A stretch of 64,000 nt of DNA from Streptomyces sp. Mut1 (GTDB lineage: Bacteria > Actinomycetota > Actinomycetes > Streptomycetales > Streptomycetaceae), in the NCBI RefSeq assembly GCF_030719295.1, contig NZ_CP120997.1, positions 124,001 through 188,000 of the forward strand, given 5' to 3'. The translations under genes and the position numbers were made by a program. Below are positions 8,306-16,869 of this stretch, piece after piece. The notes under the pieces were generated by a model. The model worked only from the letters and a program-made list of their open reading frames with translations. It had not been told where the DNA came from and did no database searches. Position 1 is the first letter of the stretch. Every line of letters starts with the position of its first letter.

Positions 8306-9235
8306 TCAGTGTCCGGCCGGCGCGGACGCGAAGATCCACCGGTTGGCGGCCAGCGTGTCGTTGTTCTGCGGGAGAGGGCCGCGGCCGTACTGCCGGGTGA
8401 AGTCGAACGGTGTGCGGATGGTCGTGGTCCACCCCCGGGCGGTGAGGCCGGCCGCCGAATCGGGCCGGGGCTCCCGGTTGAACAGGGCGGACAGGTCGAC
8501 GCCGATCCGTTCGCGCACCACCGTGTGCAGGGGGTAGTCGGCGGCGGCGTCCGCGGCCGGTTTCTCCACGTGCTTCACCTCGTAGGCCAGGGCGCTGCCC
8601 GCCGCGCTGTGCGCGACGACGGTGTCGATCAGGGCGCGCTCCGCGGTGGGTGGCAGGTACGGAAGCAGCCCTTCGGCCACCCAGCTGGTGGGGGCCTCGG
8701 GGTCGAACCCGGCCGCGATCAGCCGCTCGGTCCAGGCCTGGCGCATATCCGCCGCGAGCGCGTGCCGTTGGACCGGCGGTACGGCGCCCAGCGCGTCCAG
8801 GACGGTCCGCTTGAAGGCGAGGACCTCCGCCCGGTCGATCTCGAAGACCGCGCAGCCGGGCGGCCAGGCCAGCCGGTAGGCGCGGGAGTCGAGACCGGCG
8901 CCCAGGATGACGGCCTGCCGGGTTCCCGCCGCCGCCCGGTCCAGCAGGAAGTCGTCGAACACCCGGGTGCGCAGCGCGAAGAAGCGGCCCAGCCGGCCCC
9001 ACAGCGGGTCGGCGTCTCCCCCGGGCACCTGGTCGGGGTGAACGGGCCAGTCGGCACTGGACGCGGACGCGCGTACGAAGTGCTCGGCGTAGGTGTCGCG
9101 GGCCAGGGCGTCGGGGCGGCCGGCCTCGACGGCGCGCGCCGCGGCCACCATCAGTGCGGTCCGTCCGACGCCTTCGTCCACGTCGGCGCCCCTGCCGGCG
9201 GCCTCGCTCCCGTCCCGTCCTTCCGCATGCGCCAC
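8306..9235 (-). CDS. Class I SAM methyltransferase, paralogue of the furan-operon enzyme
   Basis: The 309-residue protein of the PPM1/TIGR00027 family carries VILGAGLDSRAYRL, FEIDRAEVL and WVAEGLLPYLPP. It aligns with the protein at 4865-5833 from VGRTALMVAAARA to the C-terminal GPLPQNNDTLAANRWIF, with roughly half of the residues shared by eye. GTG 9235 is preferred over GTG 9259 because AGGGGA lies 6 nt before it. It is a lone gene, divergent from the acetyltransferase at 9375; its substrate is unknown. Confidence 0.75.
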   Translation of the reverse strand: MAHAEGRDGSEAAGRGADVDEGVGRTALMVAAARAVEAGRPDALARDTYAEHFVRASASSADWPVHPDQVPGGDADPLWGRLGRFFALRTRVFDDFLLDRAAAGTRQAVILGAGLDSRAYRLAWPPGCAVFEIDRAEVLAFKRTVLDALGAVPPVQRHALAADMRQAWTERLIAAGFDPEAPTSWVAEGLLPYLPPTAERALIDTVVAHSAAGSALAYEVKHVEKPAADAAADYPLHTVVRERIGVDLSALFNREPRPDSAAGLTARGWTTTIRTPFDFTRQYGRGPLPQNNDTLAANRWIFASAPAGH

Positions 9236-9374
9236 TCGGCATCCCCTCGAAAGGTGCACATGTTCACAGAACGACCCCGTGAACTCCCGGACGGAACCTA
9301 TGATCCCAGCGACAGCGGGCCTCGGGCCGCATCCGGCCGGCTCTTTGTGCGTTCAATACCTTTCGGGAGTTGTG

Positions 9375-10175
9375 GTGGCGGATCTCGCGGAGTCGGTCGA
9401 ATCGATGGAGCAGCTCTCCGTGGCCTGGCGGGCCATGGTGCTCGACCGGGACGCGGGCGCGGACGTGCGGGACCTGCCCGGGATCGCTGTCCGCTGGGCC
9501 GACTGCGGTTTCGCGTTCTGGAACTGCGTCACGCTGACCGAGGTCGGCGCGGACGCGCTCCTCGTCGGCCGGCGGATGGGGCAGGCGGCGGACATCATGC
9601 GGGCGAAGAGGCGGCCCGGCTTCCTGTGGGTCTTCGAGGACGTCCTCCATGAGGAGGGACGCACGGCGCTGGACGAGGCGGCCGAGCGGGCGGGGCTGGC
9701 GTACGCCTTTCCCGGCACGGGTATGGCCGGAAACCTGTTCCCGCTGCCCGAACCGGCCCATCCCGAGCTGGAGTTCGTGCGGGTGAGCAGTGACGAGCAG
9801 CTGCTCGCCTACGCGGACCTCAATTCGCGCGCCTACGGGTTCCCCCCGGAGGCGGGCCGCGACGGGATCGCGGGGTCCTCGCTGTGGAAGAGCGGGGTGC
9901 ACGCCTACCTGGGGCTGCGGCAGGGCGTACCCGTGACGTGCGCGGCGACCGTGGAGGCACAGGGGCGTCTCTTCGTCGTGCTCGTCGCCACCGATCCGCG
10001 GTGGGAGCGCCGGGGGTACGGGGAGGCGGTGACGCGCAAGGCGCTGTACGAGGGGGCCAGGGCGACCGGCCTGACCCGTGCCACGCTGCACGCGACCGCC
10101 GCGGGGGCGCCGGTGTATCCGCGGATCGGCTTCACCCCCAATTCGGCCATGCGTTTCTACGGCCTCAAGGAGTGA
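9375..10175 (+). CDS. GNAT acetyltransferase with extra N-terminal domain
   Basis: The 266-residue protein has a C-terminal GNAT domain (VATDPRWERRGYGEAVTRKAL is the acetyl-CoA loop; YPRIGFTP is the last strand) preceded by ~120 residues resembling a degenerate GNAT half. GTG 9375 is preferred because CGGGAG lies 5 nt upstream; the frame is open to 9093, but the extra stretch overlaps the divergent methyltransferase. The substrate is unknown. Confidence 0.7.
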   Translation: MADLAESVESMEQLSVAWRAMVLDRDAGADVRDLPGIAVRWADCGFAFWNCVTLTEVGADALLVGRRMGQAADIMRAKRRPGFLWVFEDVLHEEGRTALDEAAERAGLAYAFPGTGMAGNLFPLPEPAHPELEFVRVSSDEQLLAYADLNSRAYGFPPEAGRDGIAGSSLWKSGVHAYLGLRQGVPVTCAATVEAQGRLFVVLVATDPRWERRGYGEAVTRKALYEGARATGLTRATLHATAAGAPVYPRIGFTPNSAMRFYGLKE

Positions 10176-10226
10176 CGCCGGTCCTGGGCCGGGTGTGCGG
10201 TCGGCCGGACCGGCTCCCGGGTGCGG

Positions 10227-10805
10227 TCAGGGGCGCAGTGCCTGGAGGGTCAGTTCGCCGTACCGGCGCCAGAGTGCGGGGTCCCGGTCGGCGATCCTGA
10301 TCAGCTGGACGGCGAGTCCGCAGAGCACGATGCGCAGATCGAGCACCGAGGCGTCGGCCCGGACCTTCCCGGTGGCCTTGGCCGCCTCCATCAGCTCCGA
10401 CAGCTGGATCAGCAGTCCGGAGCCGTTCCGGACGCCGGCGTCGGCGAGGACCTCCGACAGCAGCCGGTCCCCGGCGAGCGCCTCGAAGAGGCGGAGCACG
10501 TAATCGGCGAACGCCCGGTACGGGTCCGCCTCGCTCAGCGCGGCGGCCGTCACCCGCTCCAGCTCCGTCAGCCGGTGGTTCACGGCGGCCGCCACGAGGT
10601 CGTCCTTGGTGGGGTAGCTGCGGTAGACGGTCGCCTTGCCCACGTCGGCGCGGGCGGCGATCTGCGGCACGGTGCCCTGGAGGCCGGATTCCTGGAAGAC
10701 GTCGAGCGCCGCCGCGAAGACCCGCTCGTGGTTGCGGCGGGCGTCGGCCCTGCGCAAGGGCGTACCCGACGCGCCGGGTCGGGGACTCGTCTCTGCGGAA
10801 CTCAC
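10227..10805 (-). CDS. TetR-family regulator
   Basis: The 192-residue protein has a TetR DNA-binding domain with IAARADVGKATVYRSYPTKDDL near residues 48-69 and a helical ligand-binding half of usual length. It starts at GTG 10805. It is divergent from the exported hydrolase at 11006, and a perfect palindrome lies in the 200-bp gap, so it most likely controls that hydrolase and itself. Confidence 0.85.
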   Translation of the reverse strand: MSSAETSPRPGASGTPLRRADARRNHERVFAAALDVFQESGLQGTVPQIAARADVGKATVYRSYPTKDDLVAAAVNHRLTELERVTAAALSEADPYRAFADYVLRLFEALAGDRLLSEVLADAGVRNGSGLLIQLSELMEAAKATGKVRADASVLDLRIVLCGLAVQLIRIADRDPALWRRYGELTLQALRP

Positions 10806-10944
10806 CCGCCCATTGTGCCCGTTCCCGCTGTGCGGCAGCCGTCGGGCCCCGTCTGTCCGGGGCCGGTGGGAAAGCCGGCGGAATTTCGTCGCGCGGCGGG
10901 GAACTACCCACGGTCCGGACCCGTTTACGCTGTGAACACCAAGT

Positions 10945-10958
10945 GGACCCTTGGGTCC
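10945..10958. promoter_or_regulatory. Palindromic operator candidate for the TetR regulator
   Basis: GGACCC-TT-GGGTCC is a perfect 6+2+6 palindrome 48 bases before the hydrolase start. A TATAGG that could serve as a -10 box lies just after it, at 10960-10965. Binding there would block the hydrolase promoter. No protein was shown to bind; this is read from symmetry and position. Confidence 0.6.
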
Positions 10959-11005
10959 GTATAGGTTCCCGGTCTCTTTCGGCCCGCGCGCGACGGAGGT
11001 TTCAC

Positions 11006-12076
11006 ATGATCAACAGGCGCAGTTTCGGCAAGGCCGTCGGTCTCGGCACCGGTGCGGCAGCCGCTTCCATGGCTGCCGGGCTCCGGACAGCACCGGCCGC
11101 CTCGGCCGCCTCACGGACGGGAAGCGGGGCCCCGGCGCCGGGGGTGCGCGCGACGACCGCCGGCGGCCACACGGCCTTCGGCGAGCTGAAGCACATCAGG
11201 GCCGGTCTGCTGAACGTGGGCTACGCCGAGGCGGGACCGGCCCACGGCCCCGTGGTCATCTGTCTGCACGGCTGGCCCTACGACATCCACAGCTACGTCG
11301 ATGTGGCGCCCCTCCTCGCCTCCCAGGGGTACCGAGTGATCGTCCCCTACCTGCGCGGCCACGGCACGACGCGCTTCCTCTCCTCCCGTACCTTCCGCAA
11401 CGCCCAGCAGTCGGCGGTCGCCCTCGACATCATCGCGCTGATGGACGCGCTGAAGATCGAGAAGGCCGTGCTGGCCGGCTTCGACTGGGGGTCGCGCACC
11501 GCCGACATCATGGCGGTCCTGTGGCCCGAGCGCGTCAAGGCGCTCGTATCGGTGAGCGGATACCTCATCACCGATGTGGAGGCCCAGAAGACCCCTCTGG
11601 CCCCAAAGGCCGAGCACACCTGGTGGTATCAGTACTACTTCGCCACGGAGCGGGGGCGCAGCGCCATGAAGGACGAGAAGATCCGGCCCGAGCTGTGCCG
11701 GCTGGTCTGGGACACCGTCTCCCCCACCTGGGACTTCGACGACGCCACCTTCGCGCGCACGGCCGCTGCCTTCGAGAACCCCGACTACGCGGACATCGTG
11801 ATCCACAACTACCGCTGGCGGCTCGGCCTCGCCGACGGCGAGCGGCGTTACGACCGCTACGAACGGGTGCTGTTCACGATGCCGACGATCGCCGTCCCCA
11901 CCATCACACTCGACGCCGACCAGGACCCGTTCGCCCCGACGGACGACGGGGCTTCCTACCGTCACCAGTTCACCGGCCCGTACGACCACCGCACGCTGGC
12001 GGGCATCGGCCACAACGTCCCGCAGGAGGCACCCGCCGCCTTCGCCCGGGCCGTGAGGGACGTGGACCGCTTCTGA
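11006..12076 (+). CDS. Tat-exported alpha/beta hydrolase (epoxide hydrolase/haloalkane dehalogenase type)
   Basis: The 356-residue protein begins MINRRSFGKAVGLGTGAAAAS, a Tat signal (RRSF, then a hydrophobic stretch and an AxA site near residue 33). The mature part has the oxyanion segment HGWPYD, the nucleophile elbow GFDWGS with Asp160 rather than Ser, an acid in DADQDPFAP and the His in GIGHNVP. An Asp nucleophile is the mark of epoxide hydrolases and dehalogenases. GGAGG sits 7 nt before ATG 11006. Divergent TetR control is likely. Confidence 0.85.
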   Translation: MINRRSFGKAVGLGTGAAAASMAAGLRTAPAASAASRTGSGAPAPGVRATTAGGHTAFGELKHIRAGLLNVGYAEAGPAHGPVVICLHGWPYDIHSYVDVAPLLASQGYRVIVPYLRGHGTTRFLSSRTFRNAQQSAVALDIIALMDALKIEKAVLAGFDWGSRTADIMAVLWPERVKALVSVSGYLITDVEAQKTPLAPKAEHTWWYQYYFATERGRSAMKDEKIRPELCRLVWDTVSPTWDFDDATFARTAAAFENPDYADIVIHNYRWRLGLADGERRYDRYERVLFTMPTIAVPTITLDADQDPFAPTDDGASYRHQFTGPYDHRTLAGIGHNVPQEAPAAFARAVRDVDRF

Positions 12077-12418
12077 CACGGCACTGTCGCAAAAGAGGCC
12101 ACAACGCGAAGTCCGGACGGCCCGTCTCCCGTCGGGACCTCCGGGCGGGCCTGCCGTCTCTCCCCCCGCTGCCGCGCGCGACGGCGCGGGGACCTGGACG
12201 CGGTCCGTCCGAGGAGCCTAGGCTCGGGCCGCTTTCATATCCGTATCTCCTACCGAAACCATTCGACTGACCACTGCTCGGTGACGGAGCCGGCGTGGGG
12301 TGCGCGTCCCCGCTCCACGCCGACACTGGACGGTTCCAGGTGATGACCACGGGTCGGCACATCAGGACGCCGACGACCCCGGGTGGTCCGCCCCGCCGGG
12401 CAGCGAAAGGGACGCGCC
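12077..12418. other. Intergenic region, 342 bp
   Basis: I see no convincing gene here. It holds the end of the hydrolase transcript and the MFS promoter region. A hairpin GGCGTGG/CCACGCC (12292-12298 with 12315-12321) lies about 100 bases before the transporter start. Confidence 0.5.
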
Positions 12419-13633
12419 GTGTCATCGGCGACCTATCGCACGCTGCTGCGCACCCGGGGTGCCGCAGCCTTCTTCCTCACCGCCACCGCGGGCCGCACAG
12501 GCATCGCCATGACCAGCCTCGGCATCGTCTGGCTGGTGCACGACCGCACCGGCTCCTACACCGTGGCCGGCCTGGTCACCGGTTGCTTCGCCGTCACCGA
12601 GGCATGCGTCGGGCCCCAACTCGCCCGGCTGATCGACCGGTTCGGCCAGACCCGGGTGCTGCCACCCGCGCTCCTCGCACACGCGGCCGCGGTGGCGTCG
12701 CTGCTGGCCCTGACCGGGACCGGCGGTCCGCATGGGCTGCTGGCGGTGGCCGGAGCGCTGGTGGGGGCGACGATCCCGCAACTGGGAGCGCTGTCGGCGG
12801 CCCGCTGGACAACTCTGCTCAGCGGCCGGCGGGCCGAGGCACTGCCCACCGCCTTCGCCCTGGAATCGCTGGCCAACGGGGTCTGCTACCTGGCCGGTCC
12901 GGCCCTCGTCGCCGGGGTCGGGGCGGGGCTCGATCCGGCGTTCGGCATGGCCCTCGCCACGGCGCTGGTGGTGGGTGGCGGGCTTGCCTTCGCCGCCCAG
13001 CGCCGCACGGCGCCCGGGGCGGCGGGCGACGCCGAGCGCAGGCACGCGGGGCGTTCGTTGCTGCGGCCGGCCTTCGCCGCACAGTTCGGGGTGAATCTCG
13101 GCCTCGGGGTGTACTTCGGCGCGATGCAGGTCTCGGTGACGGCCTTCGCGGTGGAACACGGGGCGGCGCAGGCGGCAGCGCCGCTCTACGCGGTGTCGAA
13201 CTGCGCCGGCCTGCTGGCGGGCTGGCTCTACGGGCTGCGCCGGTGGCGTGCCGCGCCGCGGATACAACTGGCCTTCGCGACGGCGGGGCTGGCGGTGTGC
13301 TGTTGGCCGGTGCTCGCCGCCGGCTCCTTCGCGGGCCTGGGTCTCGCGCTCACGGCCACCGGGCTGGCGGTCCCGCCGATCCTGGTTCTCTCCTCGGTGC
13401 TCACCACGGCGTCGGTGGGTCCGGCCGCTCTGACCCAGGCGTTCACCTGGCTGAACTCGGCGAGCGCCGCGGGGGCGGCCGGGGCCGCGGCGGTGGCGGG
13501 GCGCACGGTGGACACGTACGGGGCACACGGCGGCTTCACGGTCGCTGCCGCGGCCACCGCGGCGATGGCGGTGCTGGCCGCGGCGCACGCGGGCGCGGCG
13601 CGGGGCGTACGCGGTTCTCGCAGCCGTACGTGA
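12419..13633 (+). CDS. Major facilitator superfamily transporter
   Basis: The 404-residue integral membrane protein has about 12 hydrophobic helices and a cytoplasmic loop ARLIDRFGQTRVL of the MFS form. The general pattern is that of actinobacterial drug/metabolite exporters; the substrate is unknown. GTG 12419 is chosen, with AAAGGGA about 8 nt upstream. The coding sequence ends with an Arg-rich tail and is followed at once by a strong hairpin. Confidence 0.8.
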   Translation: MSSATYRTLLRTRGAAAFFLTATAGRTGIAMTSLGIVWLVHDRTGSYTVAGLVTGCFAVTEACVGPQLARLIDRFGQTRVLPPALLAHAAAVASLLALTGTGGPHGLLAVAGALVGATIPQLGALSAARWTTLLSGRRAEALPTAFALESLANGVCYLAGPALVAGVGAGLDPAFGMALATALVVGGGLAFAAQRRTAPGAAGDAERRHAGRSLLRPAFAAQFGVNLGLGVYFGAMQVSVTAFAVEHGAAQAAAPLYAVSNCAGLLAGWLYGLRRWRAAPRIQLAFATAGLAVCCWPVLAAGSFAGLGLALTATGLAVPPILVLSSVLTTASVGPAALTQAFTWLNSASAAGAAGAAAVAGRTVDTYGAHGGFTVAAAATAAMAVLAAAHAGAARGVRGSRSRT

Positions 13634-13640
13634 CACGTCC

Positions 13641-13668
13641 GGTCCCCGGCATCGGGATGCCGGGGACC
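13641..13668. terminator. Bidirectional hairpin terminator
   Basis: GGTCCCCGGCATC (13641-13653) and its exact complement (13656-13668) form a 13-bp stem in the gap between the MFS gene and the convergent lipase gene. Confidence 0.85.
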
Positions 13669-13691
13669 GGGCCGGTCCGGATCGTGAGGGG

Positions 13692-14420
13692 TCAGGAGGC
13701 GATGAAGCGCGCGACCTGGCCCAGCACGACCGTGTCCGCCAGATACCCGATGTGGGTCTGGCAGATCACGTTGTTGTTCGTCGCGCCGTCCAGCCGGGTG
13801 CTGGTGTAGGGGAGGATGATGCCGTCGCACGCCGAGTACCAGGTGGCGTACTTCGTGTCACCCGGTGTCTCGTCACCGGAGGTGATCTGGGAGATGAACG
13901 AGGAGCCGGGGTACATCTGCTGGCAGGTCGTGTAGATCAGGCACGCGCCGGCGTAGGTGGTGCCGTGGTTCGCGCCGGCGATCGAGGCCAGGTGGCTGAC
14001 GCTGGTGTTGCCGCCCAGCACCTTCAGGTAGTACTGGCTGACGAGGCCGCCCATGGAGTGGTTGACGATCGCGACCTTGCTCGCACCGGTCCTGGACTTC
14101 ACGTCGTTGACGAAGGTGGCCAGGCCCTGGGCGTTGGTGATGTTGTTGCCGTAGGAGTTGTACTCGTACGCGAAGAGGTTGGAGCTGGACCAGCCGTTGA
14201 GCCGGAAGACGCTCATCGCGGTGACCCAGTTGGAGGCGCTTCCGGTGTATCCGTGGACGAAGACGACCGGGGTGCTGGTCGACAGGGGCTGAACGGCGGC
14301 CGTGGTGGCCGGGGCGGCCGGCTCGGCGGCACCGGCCGCGGACGCCGGGGAGAACAGGGTGAACGCGACCGTGACGGCCGCGAGGATGCCGAGAAGCCGG
14401 CGCGGTGAACGACGACGCAT
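13692..14420 (-). CDS. Secreted lipase (Bacillus LipA/EstB-like, class 2)
   Basis: The 242-residue protein has a Sec signal peptide (MRRRSPRRLLGILAAV..., cut near SASA-AG) and a compact alpha/beta hydrolase fold. VFVHGYTG is the oxyanion strand, NHSMGG holds nucleophile Ser122, and SACDG and QTHIGYL are the likely Asp and His. Cys pairs suit an exported enzyme. It probably cleaves short or medium acyl esters. AGGAG lies 7 nt before ATG 14420; the frame extends upstream but without a site. Confidence 0.85.
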   Translation of the reverse strand: MRRRSPRRLLGILAAVTVAFTLFSPASAAGAAEPAAPATTAAVQPLSTSTPVVFVHGYTGSASNWVTAMSVFRLNGWSSSNLFAYEYNSYGNNITNAQGLATFVNDVKSRTGASKVAIVNHSMGGLVSQYYLKVLGGNTSVSHLASIAGANHGTTYAGACLIYTTCQQMYPGSSFISQITSGDETPGDTKYATWYSACDGIILPYTSTRLDGATNNNVICQTHIGYLADTVVLGQVARFIAS

Positions 14421-14575
14421 GGAGCACTCCTGAGGGGGACGCGGGGATGTGGATGCCTGCCCGGACAAGGTTCGGGGCCGCGGGGGCCCGCGCCATCGGT
14501 GAATTCACCGGCCTTCGCGACGGACCCCGCGCCCCGGTCCGGCCCGCGCCGCGCCGCAGTGGTTTTCGGCCGTTT

Positions 14576-14609
14576 CCGCCCCGGGCGCAGTGTTTCGCGC
14601 CCGGGGCGG
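14576..14609. repeat. Perfect 13-bp inverted repeat before the DUF1838 gene
   Basis: CCGCCCCGGGCGC (14576-14588) and its exact complement (14597-14609) with an 8-nt loop end 25 bases before ATG 14635. In the transcript this would be a strong 5' hairpin; as DNA it could be an operator. Confidence 0.65.
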
Positions 14610-14634
14610 GCGGCGCTCGCGCAGAGTGCTCGGC

Positions 14635-15381
14635 ATGACGACACCCGCTGAGCTGCTCCGGTCCCTCGCCCGCACCCGGGCCTCCCTCGACGGCGAGGAG
14701 GTCACGTACTGGTGGACGGGCGATGTGTACGCATGGGCGCCCGACCAGCCCTATGAGCGGCTCTTCGGCTTCGAGGGGGTCAACGTCGCCCGCCTCGTCC
14801 AGGACGCCGGGACGGGCCCGGACGCCTACCGGTTGCTGACCCGCGAAGCCGCCTTCTACCTGGACCCCGGCACCCGCGAGATCCTGGAGACCTGGAACGG
14901 CCTGCCGGTGATCCATGTCTGGAACGACCCCGCCAACCAGCGGTGGCGGCCGTTCCCTGTCCCGGCGACCGACCTGGGTGCGCAGGTGTGCTTCAGCCTG
15001 GAGATCCCGCTGGCCTATCCCTCGCCGCTGCCCGTGGCCGAATACCCGGTCCACTCGGCCGGGGACACGTACAAGGCCCTGGAACTCTTCCAGTTCTTCG
15101 CCGACCGTGTCGATCTGGCCGGACCGGCACCCAGCGTCCCCGCCACGATGTCGTGGACGCGGATGTCCCCGTGGCTGCCGTGGATGGCCCGGGGCCAGGC
15201 TCCCGGAGGCCTCACCTTCCACTGCCGGGGCCGGAAGCTGGGCTCGTACGCCGAGGTTCCCGAACGCACCCACGCCTACATCGCCGCCCACCACCCGGAA
15301 TTCGCCCACGCCCCGGAGTGCTGGAGCGAGCCGAACGAGACCAGCTGGACGTATTTCCGCAAGCTCAACCCGCCGGCGTAG
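14635..15381 (+). CDS. DUF1838 family protein
   Basis: The 248-residue protein matches DUF1838: an N-terminal GEEVTYWWTGDVYA strand pair, then RLFGFEGVNVARL, TGPDAYRLLTREAAFYLDP and LETWNGLPVIHVWNDPANQ. The family is of unknown function and often sits near steroid or lipid catabolism genes. It has no signal peptide here. ATG 14635 begins the conserved part; the frame opens at 14590 through the inverted repeat, which is unlikely to be translated. Confidence 0.8.
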   Translation: MTTPAELLRSLARTRASLDGEEVTYWWTGDVYAWAPDQPYERLFGFEGVNVARLVQDAGTGPDAYRLLTREAAFYLDPGTREILETWNGLPVIHVWNDPANQRWRPFPVPATDLGAQVCFSLEIPLAYPSPLPVAEYPVHSAGDTYKALELFQFFADRVDLAGPAPSVPATMSWTRMSPWLPWMARGQAPGGLTFHCRGRKLGSYAEVPERTHAYIAAHHPEFAHAPECWSEPNETSWTYFRKLNPPA

Positions 15382-15384
15382 CCC

Positions 15385-16326
15385 CCGCCCCGTTCCGGTG
15401 TGTCTCCGTACCGGTCGCGGGCCGTTCGGCGCCCGCCGGGTCGAGGCCGCAGAGGTCGCCCAGGGGCACGGGTCTGATGGGCAGTTGGGCGGAGAAGCGG
15501 CCGCCGCGCCCGACCGGCAGGCGAGCACGAGAGGGAAGGCGGCGACGTCACGGGCACCACCCGTGACGTTCCACCGCCGGTCGACCCGGGCGAGCCGGAC
15601 GCGGGCGAGACGGCCGGTGCCGTGCGCGGCGGTCACGACCGTCCGCGAGGAGACGCGCACGCCCCCGCGGACGAGCCGGGTGAGGATCATGCCGACTCGG
15701 CGAGCATGCGGACATGGCCGGGTACGGCACCGAGCGCGCGGAGCAGTTCGGCGGGGGTCGGAACACCTTGGCGAAGGCGACCTCGCGCACCCGGACACCG
15801 TCGCGGACGAGGCGGTCGGCCACGAGGAGGAGCAGCGGGTGCGCCCCGGCGAGCACCACGTCGCCGACGGGCGCGATGTGCCGCGCCTTGACGAGGGTCT
15901 GCACCCCGCCGGCGGTCATCACTCCGGGCAGCGTCCGCCGGGGAAGGCGACCGGCAGGTCGTAGGCCCCGGTGGCGATCAGGAGGCGGCGCGCGGCGATC
16001 TGCCGGGCCCCGTGGCGCGGGTGGCTGACCGCCACCCCCAGGCTGTCGGGCCCGGTGCCGCCCGGCAGCACGCCGATCGCCGACCAGCCGAACTTCGCCG
16101 TCAGCCGCGGGTCCTGCTCGAACCGCCGGATGAGGCCGGTGGCCCAGGCGTAGCCGGCGGTGGGCCGCGGGGTGCCGGTGGTGGGGTCCTGCGGCGGCCT
16201 GCGGAAGATCTGGCCGCCCGCTCTCCGCTGCTCGTCGATCACGACGGCCTCCAGACCGTGGTCGGCCGCGCGGAGAGCCGCCGACATGCCTGCCGGGCCC
16301 GCGCCCACGACCGCGAGACCGAACAT
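15385..16326 (-). pseudogene. FAD-dependent oxidoreductase, HcnB/opine-oxidase subunit A-like, frameshifted
   Basis: From ATG 16326 the frame gives a good FAD-binding N-terminus (LAVVGAGPAGMSAAL, GGQIFRR) up to VAFPGG, then a stop. Restoring one base between 15937 and 15938 would recreate the family sequence FPGWTLPGVMTAGG, and the next frame indeed continues MTAGGVQTLVKARHIAPVGDVVLAGAHP. Further shifts occur near 15775 and 15690, and the segment ILTRLVRGGVRVSSRTVVTAAHG appears in a third frame, after which similarity fades near 15500. At least three lesions make it a pseudogene. ATG 16326 still overlaps the stop of the [2Fe-2S] gene (TGATG). Confidence 0.85.
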
Positions 16327-16616
16327 CACAGTCTTCCCGACGTCTCGACGGTCATGCCCTCGCTCACGGCCACGAGGCAGGTGCGGGTCAGCGGCCGGCC
16401 GTCGACGGTGGCCGCGCACTCGAAGCAGGAACCCAGGTTGCACAGAGGTGCCCGTGCGGCGCCGGTCCGGTCCCGGTCGAAAGGGGCTCCCGCGACGAGC
16501 ATGGCGGTGGCCACCGTATCGCCGGTACGGGCGCGGACCCGGCGGCCGTCCACCTCGATGGTGACGTCGGCGCCGGGTCCCCGGGTCGTGCGGCGCCAGG
16601 TGGAGGGGGTGGTCAT
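16326..16616 (-). CDS. [2Fe-2S] subunit of an HcnABC/opine-oxidase-type enzyme
   Basis: The 96-residue protein of the Fer2_4 type has VTIEVDGRRVRARTGDTVATAML and a cysteine cluster CNLGSCFEC with a distal Cys in TRTC (Cys59, 64, 67, 80), the spacing used by the small alpha subunit of hydrogen-cyanide-synthase-like and sarcosine/proline dehydrogenase complexes. The frame is intact, but both partner subunits next to it are broken, so it probably has no complex to join. Confidence 0.75.
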   Translation of the reverse strand: MTTPSTWRRTTRGPGADVTIEVDGRRVRARTGDTVATAMLVAGAPFDRDRTGAARAPLCNLGSCFECAATVDGRPLTRTCLVAVSEGMTVETSGRL

Positions 16617-16659
16617 GACGTGCTCCCTTCCTCGGATCGGGCGGGGTCGTACGGGGCGA

Positions 16660-16860
16660 GGTCGATGCCTCCCTTCCCCGCTCGACCATCCGGTATTCGA
16701 GCGGGAGGTGGAGGCTGCCCGCGTTCCGGCCGGAGGCGTACTGGTTGATCTGGTCCTTGTCGGCCGGCAGGACCCGTGCGCCGTCGCGGGCGGCCATCCA
16801 GGCCGTGAGGCGTCCCAGGAGACCGCCGACGACGACCACGACGTCGTAGCGTTCAGCCGT
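16660..16860 (-). pseudogene. Remnant of HcnC/DadA-like FAD oxidase, N-terminal fragment only
   Basis: The minus strand reads TAERYDVVVVGG-LLGRLTAW, then ARDGARVLPADKDQINQYASGRNAGSLHLPLEYRMVERG, which is the start of the catalytic FAD subunit of HcnABC-like enzymes. The family has GGG where only GG remains, there is no ATG in place (ACG at the expected position), and the ~300 residues after REAST are missing; the [2Fe-2S] gene follows at once. This is a deletion remnant. Confidence 0.8.
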
Positions 16861-16869
16861 CGCGAGGAG

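Noticed and set aside
15548..15922. A separate 124-residue minus-strand gene
   Set aside because: Its first part is the middle of the HcnB-like protein in a shifted frame, so it is a piece of the pseudogene.
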